From JBDIBB01 sp039812685 (GTDB lineage: Bacteria; Acidobacteriota; Vicinamibacteria; Vicinamibacterales; JAFNAJ01): a DNA stretch of 11,104 nucleotides. A program made the position numbers and the translations under genes. This document shows, piece by piece, positions 1 to 5,410 of this stretch (position 1 is its first letter; each line of letters begins with the position of its first letter). The notes beneath the pieces are model-generated. The model was given only the letters and a program-made list of their open reading frames with translations. It ran no database searches and was not told the origin of the DNA. The stretch covers positions 1 to 11,104 of the forward strand of contig JBDIBB010000121.1 in the NCBI GenBank assembly GCA_039812685.1, in the 5' to 3' direction.

Positions 1-880
1 GCACGACCAGGCCCGGCCTGGCCGCACTCACCGTCACCCGCTCGGGCGGGATCAGCGTGGTGGGGCGCGCGTAGGTGACGGCGAACTGGCCGAGCAGGCC
101 GTCGGCCACCGCCTGCAGGGCTGATGGCAGCGCCATGCTGGTGAGCACGACATCGCGCGAACCGCCCGATTCGACGGTGCCGCGGTCGAAGACGATGTTG
201 CGGTACCGCTGCTCGTCGCTGGTGGCGGCGGTCATGTGCTCCTGGACCAGCACCACGTGCAGCGCGGTCCCGGCCGCGCGGATGGCGTCGAGCACCGGGC
301 CGTCGGCCACGTTGCTGAACTCCGGGCCGTCGGTGGCCACCACGACGATGGCGGAGCGTTCGGCCTCGCGCTTCTGCAGTCCGCGCGCCGCCTCCAGGAT
401 GCCGTCGAGCACGTAGGCGCCCGAGCCCGATTGCGGGAACAGGCGATCCACGGCGCGCGTGAGCGTGTCGACGCCCGACGTGTACTCGGTGACGATGGTC
501 GGCCGGTCGCCGAGGGTGATGTAGGCGATCTCGTGCGGGGGGCCGAAGCGCGCGACGAACCCTTTCAGGGCGTCGCGGAAGTTGCTGGTGTGGCGCGAGG
601 TGGCCGCGCTGTTGTCGGCCAGCAGCGCGATCCGCAGCGGCGCCGTCGCGCGCGACACGCGCAGCACCTCGCGGGCGACGCCGTCCTCGCGCACGACGAG
701 ATCGCCTGGGACGAGCGCGTCGGCGAGCGCGCCCGTCGAGTCGCGCGCGGTGACGTAGAGCGTCCGCTCGCGCGATTGCGCGGCAAGGGTTGCCGCGGCG
801 ATCAGGATCAGGCACGGGAAGGTGAACCGGCGGACCGCGCGTCCGGCCGGCCCGGAACTGGATCGGAATGGGTGGGCCAC
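1..880 (-). CDS. Secreted VWA-domain protein, VWFA-related Acidobacterial type (3' end missing)
   Basis: I read the minus strand from a GTG at 880-878; 293 codons stay open to the window edge. No in-frame ATG precedes it, and a weak AGG Shine-Dalgarno lies 6-7 nt upstream. Residues 17-35 form a signal peptide (Arg-Arg, then a hydrophobic stretch ending in TLAAQ), so the product is probably exported. Residues 41-76 match the short beta domain that precedes VWA in this family (LVVREDG at 61-67). The VWA domain follows at about 82-215: strand RIALLADNS at 83-91, strand AIVVVATDG at 177-185 with Asp184, and strand LHVVLVQEH at 207-215. The region GQFAVTY (264-270) to RPGLVV (288-293) resembles the usual C-terminal end, so perhaps only 10-40 residues are missing. 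The MIDAS motif is imperfect: D89 and S91 are present but the second Ser of DxSxS is Ala93. The role is unknown; these proteins are common, poorly characterised secreted proteins in Acidobacteria. It is divergent from the nuo cluster and probably unrelated to it. Confidence 0.85.
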   Translation of the reverse strand, partial: MAHPFRSSSGPAGRAVRRFTFPCLILIAAATLAAQSRERTLYVTARDSTGALADALVPGDLVVREDGVAREVLRVSRATAPLRIALLADNSAATSRHTSNFRDALKGFVARFGPPHEIAYITLGDRPTIVTEYTSGVDTLTRAVDRLFPQSGSGAYVLDGILEAARGLQKREAERSAIVVVATDGPEFSNVADGPVLDAIRAAGTALHVVLVQEHMTAATSDEQRYRNIVFDRGTVESGGSRDVVLTSMALPSALQAVADGLLGQFAVTYARPTTLIPPERVTVSAARPGLVV

Positions 881-913
881 GGTGCTACCTGGTCTGAAGG
901 CGCCGACGATCGC

Positions 914-919
914 AGTATA
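914..919 (-). promoter_or_regulatory. Candidate -10 box for the VWA gene
   Basis: TATACT is read on the minus strand at 919-914, about 33 nt upstream of the GTG at 880. It stands out as AT-rich in a very GC-rich stretch. No recognisable -35 hexamer lies 16-18 nt upstream and there is no TGn extension, so this is only a weak candidate. Confidence 0.3.
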
Positions 920-1105
920 CGCGGCCGGGGTGGCGTGCCTGCCGGACCTGCGCGGCGCTGGTCCCGCCCGGGCGGCACGGGTGCCACGGCGGGCCCGGCA
1001 CCGGGGCAGGATGGCGGGACCGCGCGTACCGATGGGCTTGGACCTGGCGTCGGGCCCGCGCGCCGGATCTGCGCGGTTTTCGCGGGTTTTCCGCGGCTGC
1101 GTTCG

Positions 1106-1134
1106 TTGACGCTCCATCTACCGCGTGCTATAAC
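1106..1134 (+). promoter_or_regulatory. Sigma70-type promoter of the nuo cluster
   Basis: The -35 hexamer TTGACG (1106-1111) and the -10 hexamer TATAAC (1129-1134) are separated by exactly 17 nt, and each differs from consensus at one position. The -10 is preceded by TGC (1126-1128), giving an extended -10. The predicted transcription start is near 1140-1142, leaving a leader of about 97 nt before nuoA. This is the best promoter I see in the window and probably drives the whole nuoA-nuoN run. Confidence 0.75.
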
Positions 1135-1148
1135 CCCCGTGCGCCGCT

Positions 1149-1176
1149 CGCCCAGCCCTTCCTTCGGGCGTGGGCG
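1149..1176 (+). promoter_or_regulatory. Leader hairpin at the 5' end of the nuo transcript
   Basis: CGCCCA (1149-1154) pairs with TGGGCG (1171-1176). Inside it GCCC (1155-1158) pairs with GGGC (1166-1169), leaving a single bulged G at 1170 and a 7-nt loop, TTCCTTC. The 10-bp stem would begin about 8 nt after the predicted transcription start. No T-run follows, so it does not look like a simple terminator. It could stabilise the 5' end of the mRNA; this role is an inference. Confidence 0.5.
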
Positions 1177-1226
1177 CGACGCTTGCAGTGCCCCCTACCG
1201 CGGGTCCGGCCGGCCGATGCCCCGGC

Positions 1227-1231
1227 AGGAG
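1227..1231 (+). promoter_or_regulatory. Ribosome binding site of nuoA
   Basis: AGGAG at 1227-1231 lies 6 nt before the ATG at 1238. It decides the nuoA start, because the in-frame ATG at 1217 lacks a comparable site and would add seven residues not typical of the family. Confidence 0.7.
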
Positions 1232-1237
1232 CGCCTG

Positions 1238-1597
1238 ATGATCCTCGACGCCTACATCCCGATATTGCTCTTCCTGCTGGTGGCGATCGGCTTCGCCGTG
1301 GTCACCATCGGGCTGGCCTGGAGCCTTGCGCCCAGCAAGTTCAACAAGATCAAGCTCGAACCCTACGAGTGCGGCATCGAGACGGTGGGCGATGCGCGCG
1401 ACCGCTACAGCGTGCGCTACTACCTGGTCGCCATGCTGTTCGTCATCTTCGACATCGAGACCGTCTTCCTGTTTCCCTGGGCGGTGATCCTCGACAAGCT
1501 CGCGATCTTCGGCCTGATCGAGATGATGCTGTTTCTCGGCATCCTGATCGTGGGCTATGTCTACGCCTGGAGGAAGGGCGCGCTCGAATGGGCCTAG
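1238..1597 (+). CDS. nuoA: NADH-quinone oxidoreductase subunit A (NuoA)
   Basis: NuoA is a small membrane subunit of complex I at the junction of the membrane and peripheral arms, next to the quinone cavity; it is the counterpart of mitochondrial ND3. The 119-residue product has the usual length and three membrane helices, at about 6-29, 62-83 and 88-110. The loop after helix 1 carries the family motif EPYECGIE (41-48), with Cys45 at the place of the ND3 loop cysteine. It is followed by RYSVRYYLVAMLFVIFDIE (56-74), which holds the conserved acidic residues. The start at 1238 is supported by AGGAG 6 nt upstream. This is the first gene of the cluster, about 97 nt downstream of the predicted transcription start. 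nuoB, which usually follows, is absent: nuoC starts 23 nt later, or within the end of nuoA if its alternative start is used. Confidence 0.97.
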   Translation: MILDAYIPILLFLLVAIGFAVVTIGLAWSLAPSKFNKIKLEPYECGIETVGDARDRYSVRYYLVAMLFVIFDIETVFLFPWAVILDKLAIFGLIEMMLFLGILIVGYVYAWRKGALEWA

Positions 1598-1620
1598 GCC
1601 CGCCGCGTCGTCATCACATC

Positions 1621-2343
1621 ATGGATTCCCCGGACACGCCTTCCACGCCCGTCCCCGCTGGCGGAGCGGCCCCCGCTCCGGCTGCCGATGCGCCTGCGGC
1701 GCCAGCCGCCCAGCCGGCTGCGGCCAAGCCGGCTGCGGCCAAGTCGGCCCCCAAGGCCGAGCCGAAGGCGCCGCCGCCGCCGCCCGGCCCGCCCGATCCG
1801 CCGCCGCCCGCCGATGCCGTGAAGCCCGCGTGGCTCACGGCCCTGGAGGCGGCGCACCGTCCGGCCATCGTCGCGACCAGCTACTGGGTGGGCGACTGGA
1901 GCGTGATCGTCCAGCCCGCGCACGCCCTCGCCGTGCTGACGTGGCTGCGCGAGGCGGAGCAGTGCCGCTTCGACTTCCTGTCGGACCTCACGGCCGTCGA
2001 CTGGCTGCCGCGCGAGCCGCGGTTCGACATCGTCTACTGTCTCTACTCGACGTCGCGCCGGCACCGCGCGCGCATCAAGGCACGGCTGGCCGACGGCGAG
2101 GCGGTGGCGTCGGCGACCGGAGTCTGGCCGGCCGCCAACTGGCTCGAGCGCGAAGTGTTCGATCTCTTCGGGGTGCCGTTCGCCGGCCACCCCGACCCGC
2201 GTCGCATCCTCCTGCCCGAGGACTGGCAGGGGCATCCGCAGCGCAAGGACTACCCGCTCGAGGGCCCGGGCGAGCTGATGATCGAGGATCCCCACCAGTG
2301 GCTCGAGCTGCGGCACCGGCAGCGTGAGGCCGCCTTCGAGTAG
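1621..2343 (+). CDS. nuoC: NADH-quinone oxidoreductase subunit C (NuoC, 30 kDa) with Pro/Ala-rich N-terminus
   Basis: NuoC is a cytoplasmic subunit of the connecting module that packs against NuoD and carries no cofactor. In the 240-residue product the 30-kDa-subunit domain spans about 71-235. It includes FDFLSDLTAVDW (117-128) and the family signature from EREVFDLFG (176-184) through RRILLPEDW to RKDYPL (208-213). Residues 1-70 are a low-complexity Pro/Ala/Lys segment, with PAAAK twice in tandem and then a run of prolines, and are probably disordered. The start is uncertain. The ATG at 1621 has no clear Shine-Dalgarno. An in-frame ATG at 1588, overlapping the end of nuoA by 10 nt, has GGAGGAAGGG at 1569-1578 upstream and would give 251 residues. 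The gene is not fused to nuoD, unlike in E. coli. It ends 4 nt before nuoD. Confidence 0.94.
   Translation: MDSPDTPSTPVPAGGAAPAPAADAPAAPAAQPAAAKPAAAKSAPKAEPKAPPPPPGPPDPPPPADAVKPAWLTALEAAHRPAIVATSYWVGDWSVIVQPAHALAVLTWLREAEQCRFDFLSDLTAVDWLPREPRFDIVYCLYSTSRRHRARIKARLADGEAVASATGVWPAANWLEREVFDLFGVPFAGHPDPRRILLPEDWQGHPQRKDYPLEGPGELMIEDPHQWLELRHRQREAAFE
1713..1742 (+). repeat. Two perfect 15-nt tandem copies within nuoC
   Basis: The unit GCCGGCTGCGGCCAA occurs at 1713-1727 and again at 1728-1742 without a mismatch. In frame it encodes PAAAK twice; the following SAPK and AEPK look like decayed copies. This is the kind of slippage repeat expected in a disordered linker. Confidence 0.85.
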
Positions 2344-2347
2344 CGCC

Positions 2348-3469
2348 ATGCCGCAGAACCCCCAGTCGCTGTTCGACACCGACGAACTCGTCATCAACAT
2401 GGGGCCGCAGCACCCCAGCACGCACGGCGTGCTGCGGGTGGTGCTGCGGCTGGACGGCGAGCGGGTCGTCGATGCGGACGTCGTCATCGGCTACCTCCAC
2501 CGGGGCGTCGAGAAGCTCTGCGAGCACCGCGACTGGACGCAGATCGTCCTGATCACCGACCGGATGGACTACGTCGCGGCGGCCACCAACAACCTCGGCT
2601 ACTGCGAGACGGTCGAGAAGCTGATGTCCTTCGAGGTGCCGCGCCGTGCGGTCTACATCCGCACGCTGCTCTCGGAGCTGCAGCGGATCGCCAGCCACCT
2701 CGTGTGGCTGGGCAGTCACGCGATGGACATCGGCGCGGTCACCGTGTTCCTCTACTGCCTGCGCGAGCGGGAGCTCGCCCTCGATCTGTTCGAGGAATAC
2801 AGCGGCGCCCGCCTCACCTACAACTGCATGCGGGTGGGCGGGATGCCCTTCGACCTGCCGGCCGGCTTCGACCGCAAGGTCCGCGAGTTCTGCGACATCG
2901 TCGAGGAGAAGCTGCTGGAGTACGAGACGCTGCTCACCCAGAACCGCATCTGGCTGGAGCGGACGCGCGGGGTCGGCGTGATATCGGCCGCCGATGCCGT
3001 CGCGATCGGCCTGAGCGGCCCGTCGCTGCGCGCCTCGGGCGTGCTGCGCGACGTGCGCAAGGACGAGCCCTACGCGGCCTACGCCGACCTGGAGTTCGAC
3101 GTGCCGATCGGCGGGGCCGGCGACACCTACGATCGCTACCTGGTGCGGCTCGAGGAGTTCCGCCAGAGCACGCGGATCATCCGGCAGGTGCTCGACGGGA
3201 TGCCCGAGGGCCCGGTGATGGGCAAGGTGCCGCGGCTCATCAAGCCGCCGGCCGGCGAAACCTACCACGCCATCGAGTCGCCCAAGGGCGAACTCGGCTA
3301 CTTCATCGTCAGCGACGGCAAGGCCCTGTCGCCCTATCGGTTCCGGGTGCGCCCGCCGTCGTTCTGCAACCTCCAGGCGCTGCGGCAGCTCGTGCGCGGC
3401 CACCTGGTGGCGGACGTCGTCGCGCTGATCGGCACGATCGACATCGTGCTGGGCGAGGTGGATCGATGA
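2348..3469 (+). CDS. nuoD: NADH-quinone oxidoreductase subunit D (NuoD, 49 kDa)
   Basis: NuoD lines the quinone-binding cavity next to NuoB and cluster N2; its fold is related to the large subunit of NiFe hydrogenases. The 373-residue product is complete. It opens with the signature GPQHPSTHGVLR (19-30) and ends in the family's DIVLGEVDR. The residues known in Thermus and E. coli to contact the quinone headgroup appear conserved: His26 in HPSTHG, Tyr75 in RMDY and Asp127 in HAMDIG. The segment YNCMRVGG (158-165) and the C-terminal RVRPPSFCNLQAL stretch are also typical. I chose the ATG at 2348, 4 nt after nuoC; the GTG at 2324 would overlap nuoC and add residues outside the family pattern. 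Its TGA overlaps the ATG of a possible 20-codon mini-ORF at 3466. Its normal structural partner nuoB is not in this window. Confidence 0.97.
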   Translation: MPQNPQSLFDTDELVINMGPQHPSTHGVLRVVLRLDGERVVDADVVIGYLHRGVEKLCEHRDWTQIVLITDRMDYVAAATNNLGYCETVEKLMSFEVPRRAVYIRTLLSELQRIASHLVWLGSHAMDIGAVTVFLYCLRERELALDLFEEYSGARLTYNCMRVGGMPFDLPAGFDRKVREFCDIVEEKLLEYETLLTQNRIWLERTRGVGVISAADAVAIGLSGPSLRASGVLRDVRKDEPYAAYADLEFDVPIGGAGDTYDRYLVRLEEFRQSTRIIRQVLDGMPEGPVMGKVPRLIKPPAGETYHAIESPKGELGYFIVSDGKALSPYRFRVRPPSFCNLQALRQLVRGHLVADVVALIGTIDIVLGEVDR

Positions 3470-3528
3470 GCCCGCGCCCCGCGTTCCTCCCGGCCGGCCG
3501 CTGGCCGCGCCCCGCAGGCCGCCCATGA
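3466..3528 (+). CDS. Possible mini-ORF bridging nuoD and nuoH (20 codons)
   Basis: An ATG at 3466 overlaps the nuoD stop as ATGA. The frame runs for 20 sense codons and ends at a TGA (3526-3528) that overlaps the nuoH start, again as ATGA. GAGGTGG at 3455-3461 is a good Shine-Dalgarno with about 7 nt between its GAGG core and the ATG, better than the weak AGG before nuoH. However, those bases also encode the invariant GEVDR end of NuoD. The predicted peptide has 6 Pro and 4 Arg and resembles nothing I recognise. It may serve only to carry ribosomes from nuoD to nuoH, or it may be chance. Confidence 0.25.
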   Translation: MSPRPAFLPAGRWPRPAGRP

Positions 3529-4544
3529 TCGACTCGGTCCTCATCCCGCTCTTCAAGATCGTCATCCTGCTCGTCGGCGTGCTCACCGCGGTCGCCTACA
3601 TGGTGCTGCTCGAACGGAAGGTGCAGGCGTGGGTGCAGGTGCGCCTGGGGCCGATGCGCGTGGGGCCGCACGGGGTGCTGCAGCCGATCGCCGACGTGGT
3701 GAAGCTGATCATCAAGGAGGACATCACCCCGGCGCGTGCCGACCGGTGGGTCTACACGCTGGCGCCCATCCTCGTGCTGGTGCCGGCGCTGATCGTCTTC
3801 GCGGTGATCCCGATCGGCGAGTCGATCACGATGTTCGGGCGCGAGGTGCCGCTCTACCTCACCGACATCAACGTGGGCCTGCTCTACATCGTGTCGGTCT
3901 CCTCGGTGGGCGTCTACGGGATCATCCTGGGCGGCTGGGCCAGCAACAGCAAGTACCCGCTGCTGGGCGCCCTGCGGGCGTCGGCCCAGCTCGTCTCCTA
4001 CGAGGTGGCCGTCACGATGACGCTGGTGAGCCTGATCCTCATGGCGGGCACCCTCAGCATGGTGGGGATCGTCGAGGCGCAGCGCGAGGCGGGTCTCTGG
4101 TACATCTTCGTGCAGCCGGTGGCCTTCGTCATCTTCCTGATCGGGGGGCTGGCCGAGACCAACCGCGCGCCCTTCGACATGCCCGAGGCCGAGTCGGAGC
4201 TGGTGGCGGGCTTCCACACGGAGTACTCGGGCATCCGCTTCGCGCTGTTCTTCCTCGCGGAGTACGCCAACATGATCGTCGTCTCGGCCGTGGCGACGAC
4301 GCTGTTCCTGGGCGGGTGGCTGCGGCCGTTCCCGAACGTGGCGGTGCTGGCGCCGCTCGGCCTGGTGCCGGGCTGGGCCTGGTTCCTGCTGAAGACGTTC
4401 CTCTTCCTCTACTTCTTCCTCCAGGTGCGCGCAACGCTGCCGCGATACCGGTACGACCAGCTCATGCGGCTCGGGTGGAAGGTGCTGATCCCGCTGGCGA
4501 TCGCCAACCTGTTCGTCACGGGCGCGGCGAGGGTACTGCTGTAG
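3525..4544 (+). CDS. nuoH: NADH-quinone oxidoreductase subunit H (NuoH)
   Basis: NuoH, the counterpart of mitochondrial ND1, is the membrane subunit that docks the peripheral arm and forms the entrance of the quinone channel and the first proton half-channel. The 339-residue product has the usual length and eight or so hydrophobic helices. Both family signatures are present: ERKVQAWVQVRLGPMRVG (30-47) and, at 210-236, AETNRAPFDMPEAE followed by SELVAGFHTEYSG, the acidic cytoplasmic loop that faces NuoD and the quinone site. The start is the ATG at 3525, with a weak AGG 6 nt upstream. The 55-nt gap from nuoD is filled by a possible mini-ORF. nuoI usually follows nuoH, but here nuoJ starts after only 7 nt. 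Confidence 0.97.
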   Translation: MIDSVLIPLFKIVILLVGVLTAVAYMVLLERKVQAWVQVRLGPMRVGPHGVLQPIADVVKLIIKEDITPARADRWVYTLAPILVLVPALIVFAVIPIGESITMFGREVPLYLTDINVGLLYIVSVSSVGVYGIILGGWASNSKYPLLGALRASAQLVSYEVAVTMTLVSLILMAGTLSMVGIVEAQREAGLWYIFVQPVAFVIFLIGGLAETNRAPFDMPEAESELVAGFHTEYSGIRFALFFLAEYANMIVVSAVATTLFLGGWLRPFPNVAVLAPLGLVPGWAWFLLKTFLFLYFFLQVRATLPRYRYDQLMRLGWKVLIPLAIANLFVTGAARVLL

Positions 4545-4551
4545 GTCGCGT

Positions 4552-5064
4552 ATGGGCGAAGCCATAGCCTTCTACTCGCTCGCGGCGCTGATCCTGGTGT
4601 TCGCCGTGCTCGTCGTGAGCGCGCGCAGCGCCGTGCACAGCGTGCTGTTCCTGGTGGCGAACTTCCTGTGCGTGGCCGTGCTCTACGTGCTGCTGCACGC
4701 CGAGTTCCTCGCCGTGATCCAGGTGCTGGTCTACGCCGGCGGCATCCTGGTCCTCTACCTGTTCGTGGTGATGCTGGTGAACCTCAAGCGCGCGCCGGAG
4801 GAGGCCAGCGATCCCCGGCGGCGCGACCGGTTCGGGCTGCTGCTCTCGGGCGCCATCCTCGCGGAACTGGCGGCCATCGTGCTCTACAGCTTCGCGGCGC
4901 CGTGGTCGCACACCGCCGGCGCGGCGGCGGTCCCGGGCCCGGGCAACGTCGAGACGGTGGGCCGGGCACTCTACGTCGATTACGTCATCCCGTTCGAGGT
5001 GGCGTCGATTCTGCTGCTGGTGGCGATGGTCGGCGCCATCGTGCTCGCGAAGAGGGACCTGTGA
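4552..5064 (+). CDS. nuoJ: NADH-quinone oxidoreductase subunit J (NuoJ)
   Basis: NuoJ is the counterpart of mitochondrial ND6, a membrane subunit between NuoH and the antiporter-like pumps that helps couple quinone reduction to pumping. The 170-residue product shows five hydrophobic helices at about 5-23, 28-48, 53-77, 94-114 and 145-166. Helix 3 contains the conserved EFLAVIQVLVYAGGILVLYLF region (51-71), with Tyr61 and Gly63-Gly64, where the pi-bulge lies in known structures. The C-terminal segment NVETVGRALYVDYVIPFEVAS (132-152) is also typical. The start lies 7 nt after the nuoH stop, with AGG about 6 nt upstream. The end overlaps nuoK by 4 nt (GTGA), suggesting translational coupling. 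Confidence 0.96.
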   Translation: MGEAIAFYSLAALILVFAVLVVSARSAVHSVLFLVANFLCVAVLYVLLHAEFLAVIQVLVYAGGILVLYLFVVMLVNLKRAPEEASDPRRRDRFGLLLSGAILAELAAIVLYSFAAPWSHTAGAAAVPGPGNVETVGRALYVDYVIPFEVASILLLVAMVGAIVLAKRDL

Positions 5065-5366
5065 CGATCACACCGGGCCACTACATGGCGCTGGCCGCCG
5101 CGCTGTTCGCCATCGGGCTGATCGGCGTCATGGTGCGGCGCAACATCATCATCGTCTTCATGTCGATCGAGCTGATGCTCAACGCCGTGAACATCAACCT
5201 GGTGGCCTTCAGCCAGATGTATGGCCACGTCACCGGCCAGGTGTTCGCGCTGTTCGTCGTCGCGCTGGCCGCCGCCGAGGCCGCCGTCGGGCTGGGCATC
5301 ATCCTGGCGTTCTACCGCAACAAGGAGACGGTGAACATCGACGAGATGAGCATCATGCGCTGGTAG
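5061..5366 (+). CDS. nuoK: NADH-quinone oxidoreductase subunit K (NuoK)
   Basis: NuoK, the counterpart of ND4L, is a three-helix membrane subunit that carries protonatable glutamates along the central axis of the membrane arm. Starting at the GTG at 5061, the product is 101 residues, the usual family length. AGAGGGA lies just upstream, and the start overlaps the nuoJ stop as GTGA. An ATG at 5085 would remove eight residues that align with the family N-terminus, so the GTG is preferred. The two key glutamates are present: Glu37 in SIELMLN, and Glu73 in ALAAAEAAVGL; E. coli has Glu36 and Glu72. The C-terminus, FYRNKETVNIDEMSIMRW, is typical. Confidence 0.95.
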   Translation: MTITPGHYMALAAALFAIGLIGVMVRRNIIIVFMSIELMLNAVNINLVAFSQMYGHVTGQVFALFVVALAAAEAAVGLGIILAFYRNKETVNIDEMSIMRW

Positions 5367-5382
5367 CGGCGCCGCGCGCCGC
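5366..5382 (+). other. Small GC hairpin at the nuoK stop codon
   Basis: GCGGCGC (5366-5372) can pair with GCGCCGC (5376-5382) around a CGC triloop, starting at the last base of the nuoK stop. The 44-nt nuoK-nuoL gap has no T-run, so this is not a canonical terminator. It may be chance in GC-rich sequence or an mRNA-stability element. Confidence 0.3.
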
Positions 5383-5410
5383 CGCCCTCGTCCGGTTCCG
5401 AGACACGCCC

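Larger units (their letters stand above)
881..1237. other. Divergent intergenic region between the VWA gene and nuoA
   Basis: This 357-nt stretch separates two divergently read genes. I see no protein with family-like sequence in it; the long plus-strand frame that crosses it and runs into nuoA looks like a by-product of high GC. It contains the nuo promoter (1106-1134), the leader hairpin (1149-1176), a possible -10 for the minus-strand gene (914-919), a small hairpin with a 5-bp stem just before the nuo -35 (CGCGG at 1081-1085, CCGCG at 1091-1095, loop GTTTT), and a 6-bp inverted repeat, GGTGCC at 980-985 with GGCACC at 997-1002. The short repeats could be chance in this base composition. 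Confidence 0.6.

Noticed and set aside
236..1237. A plus-strand frame running from inside the VWA gene into nuoA, suggesting a fusion protein
   Set aside because: It is antisense to a real VWA gene, then crosses the promoter region. The added sequence is Arg/Gly/Ala-rich without a domain, and nuoA has its own promoter, ribosome binding site and typical start.
3488..3515. GGCC-rich inverted repeats in the nuoD-nuoH gap
   Set aside because: Short, imperfect and expected by chance at this GC content; the mini-ORF explains the gap at least as well.
5061..5366. A gene start at the internal ATG at 5085 for nuoK
   Set aside because: The GTG at 5061 gives the family-typical 101 residues and N-terminus, overlaps the nuoJ stop as GTGA, and has AGAGGGA just upstream.
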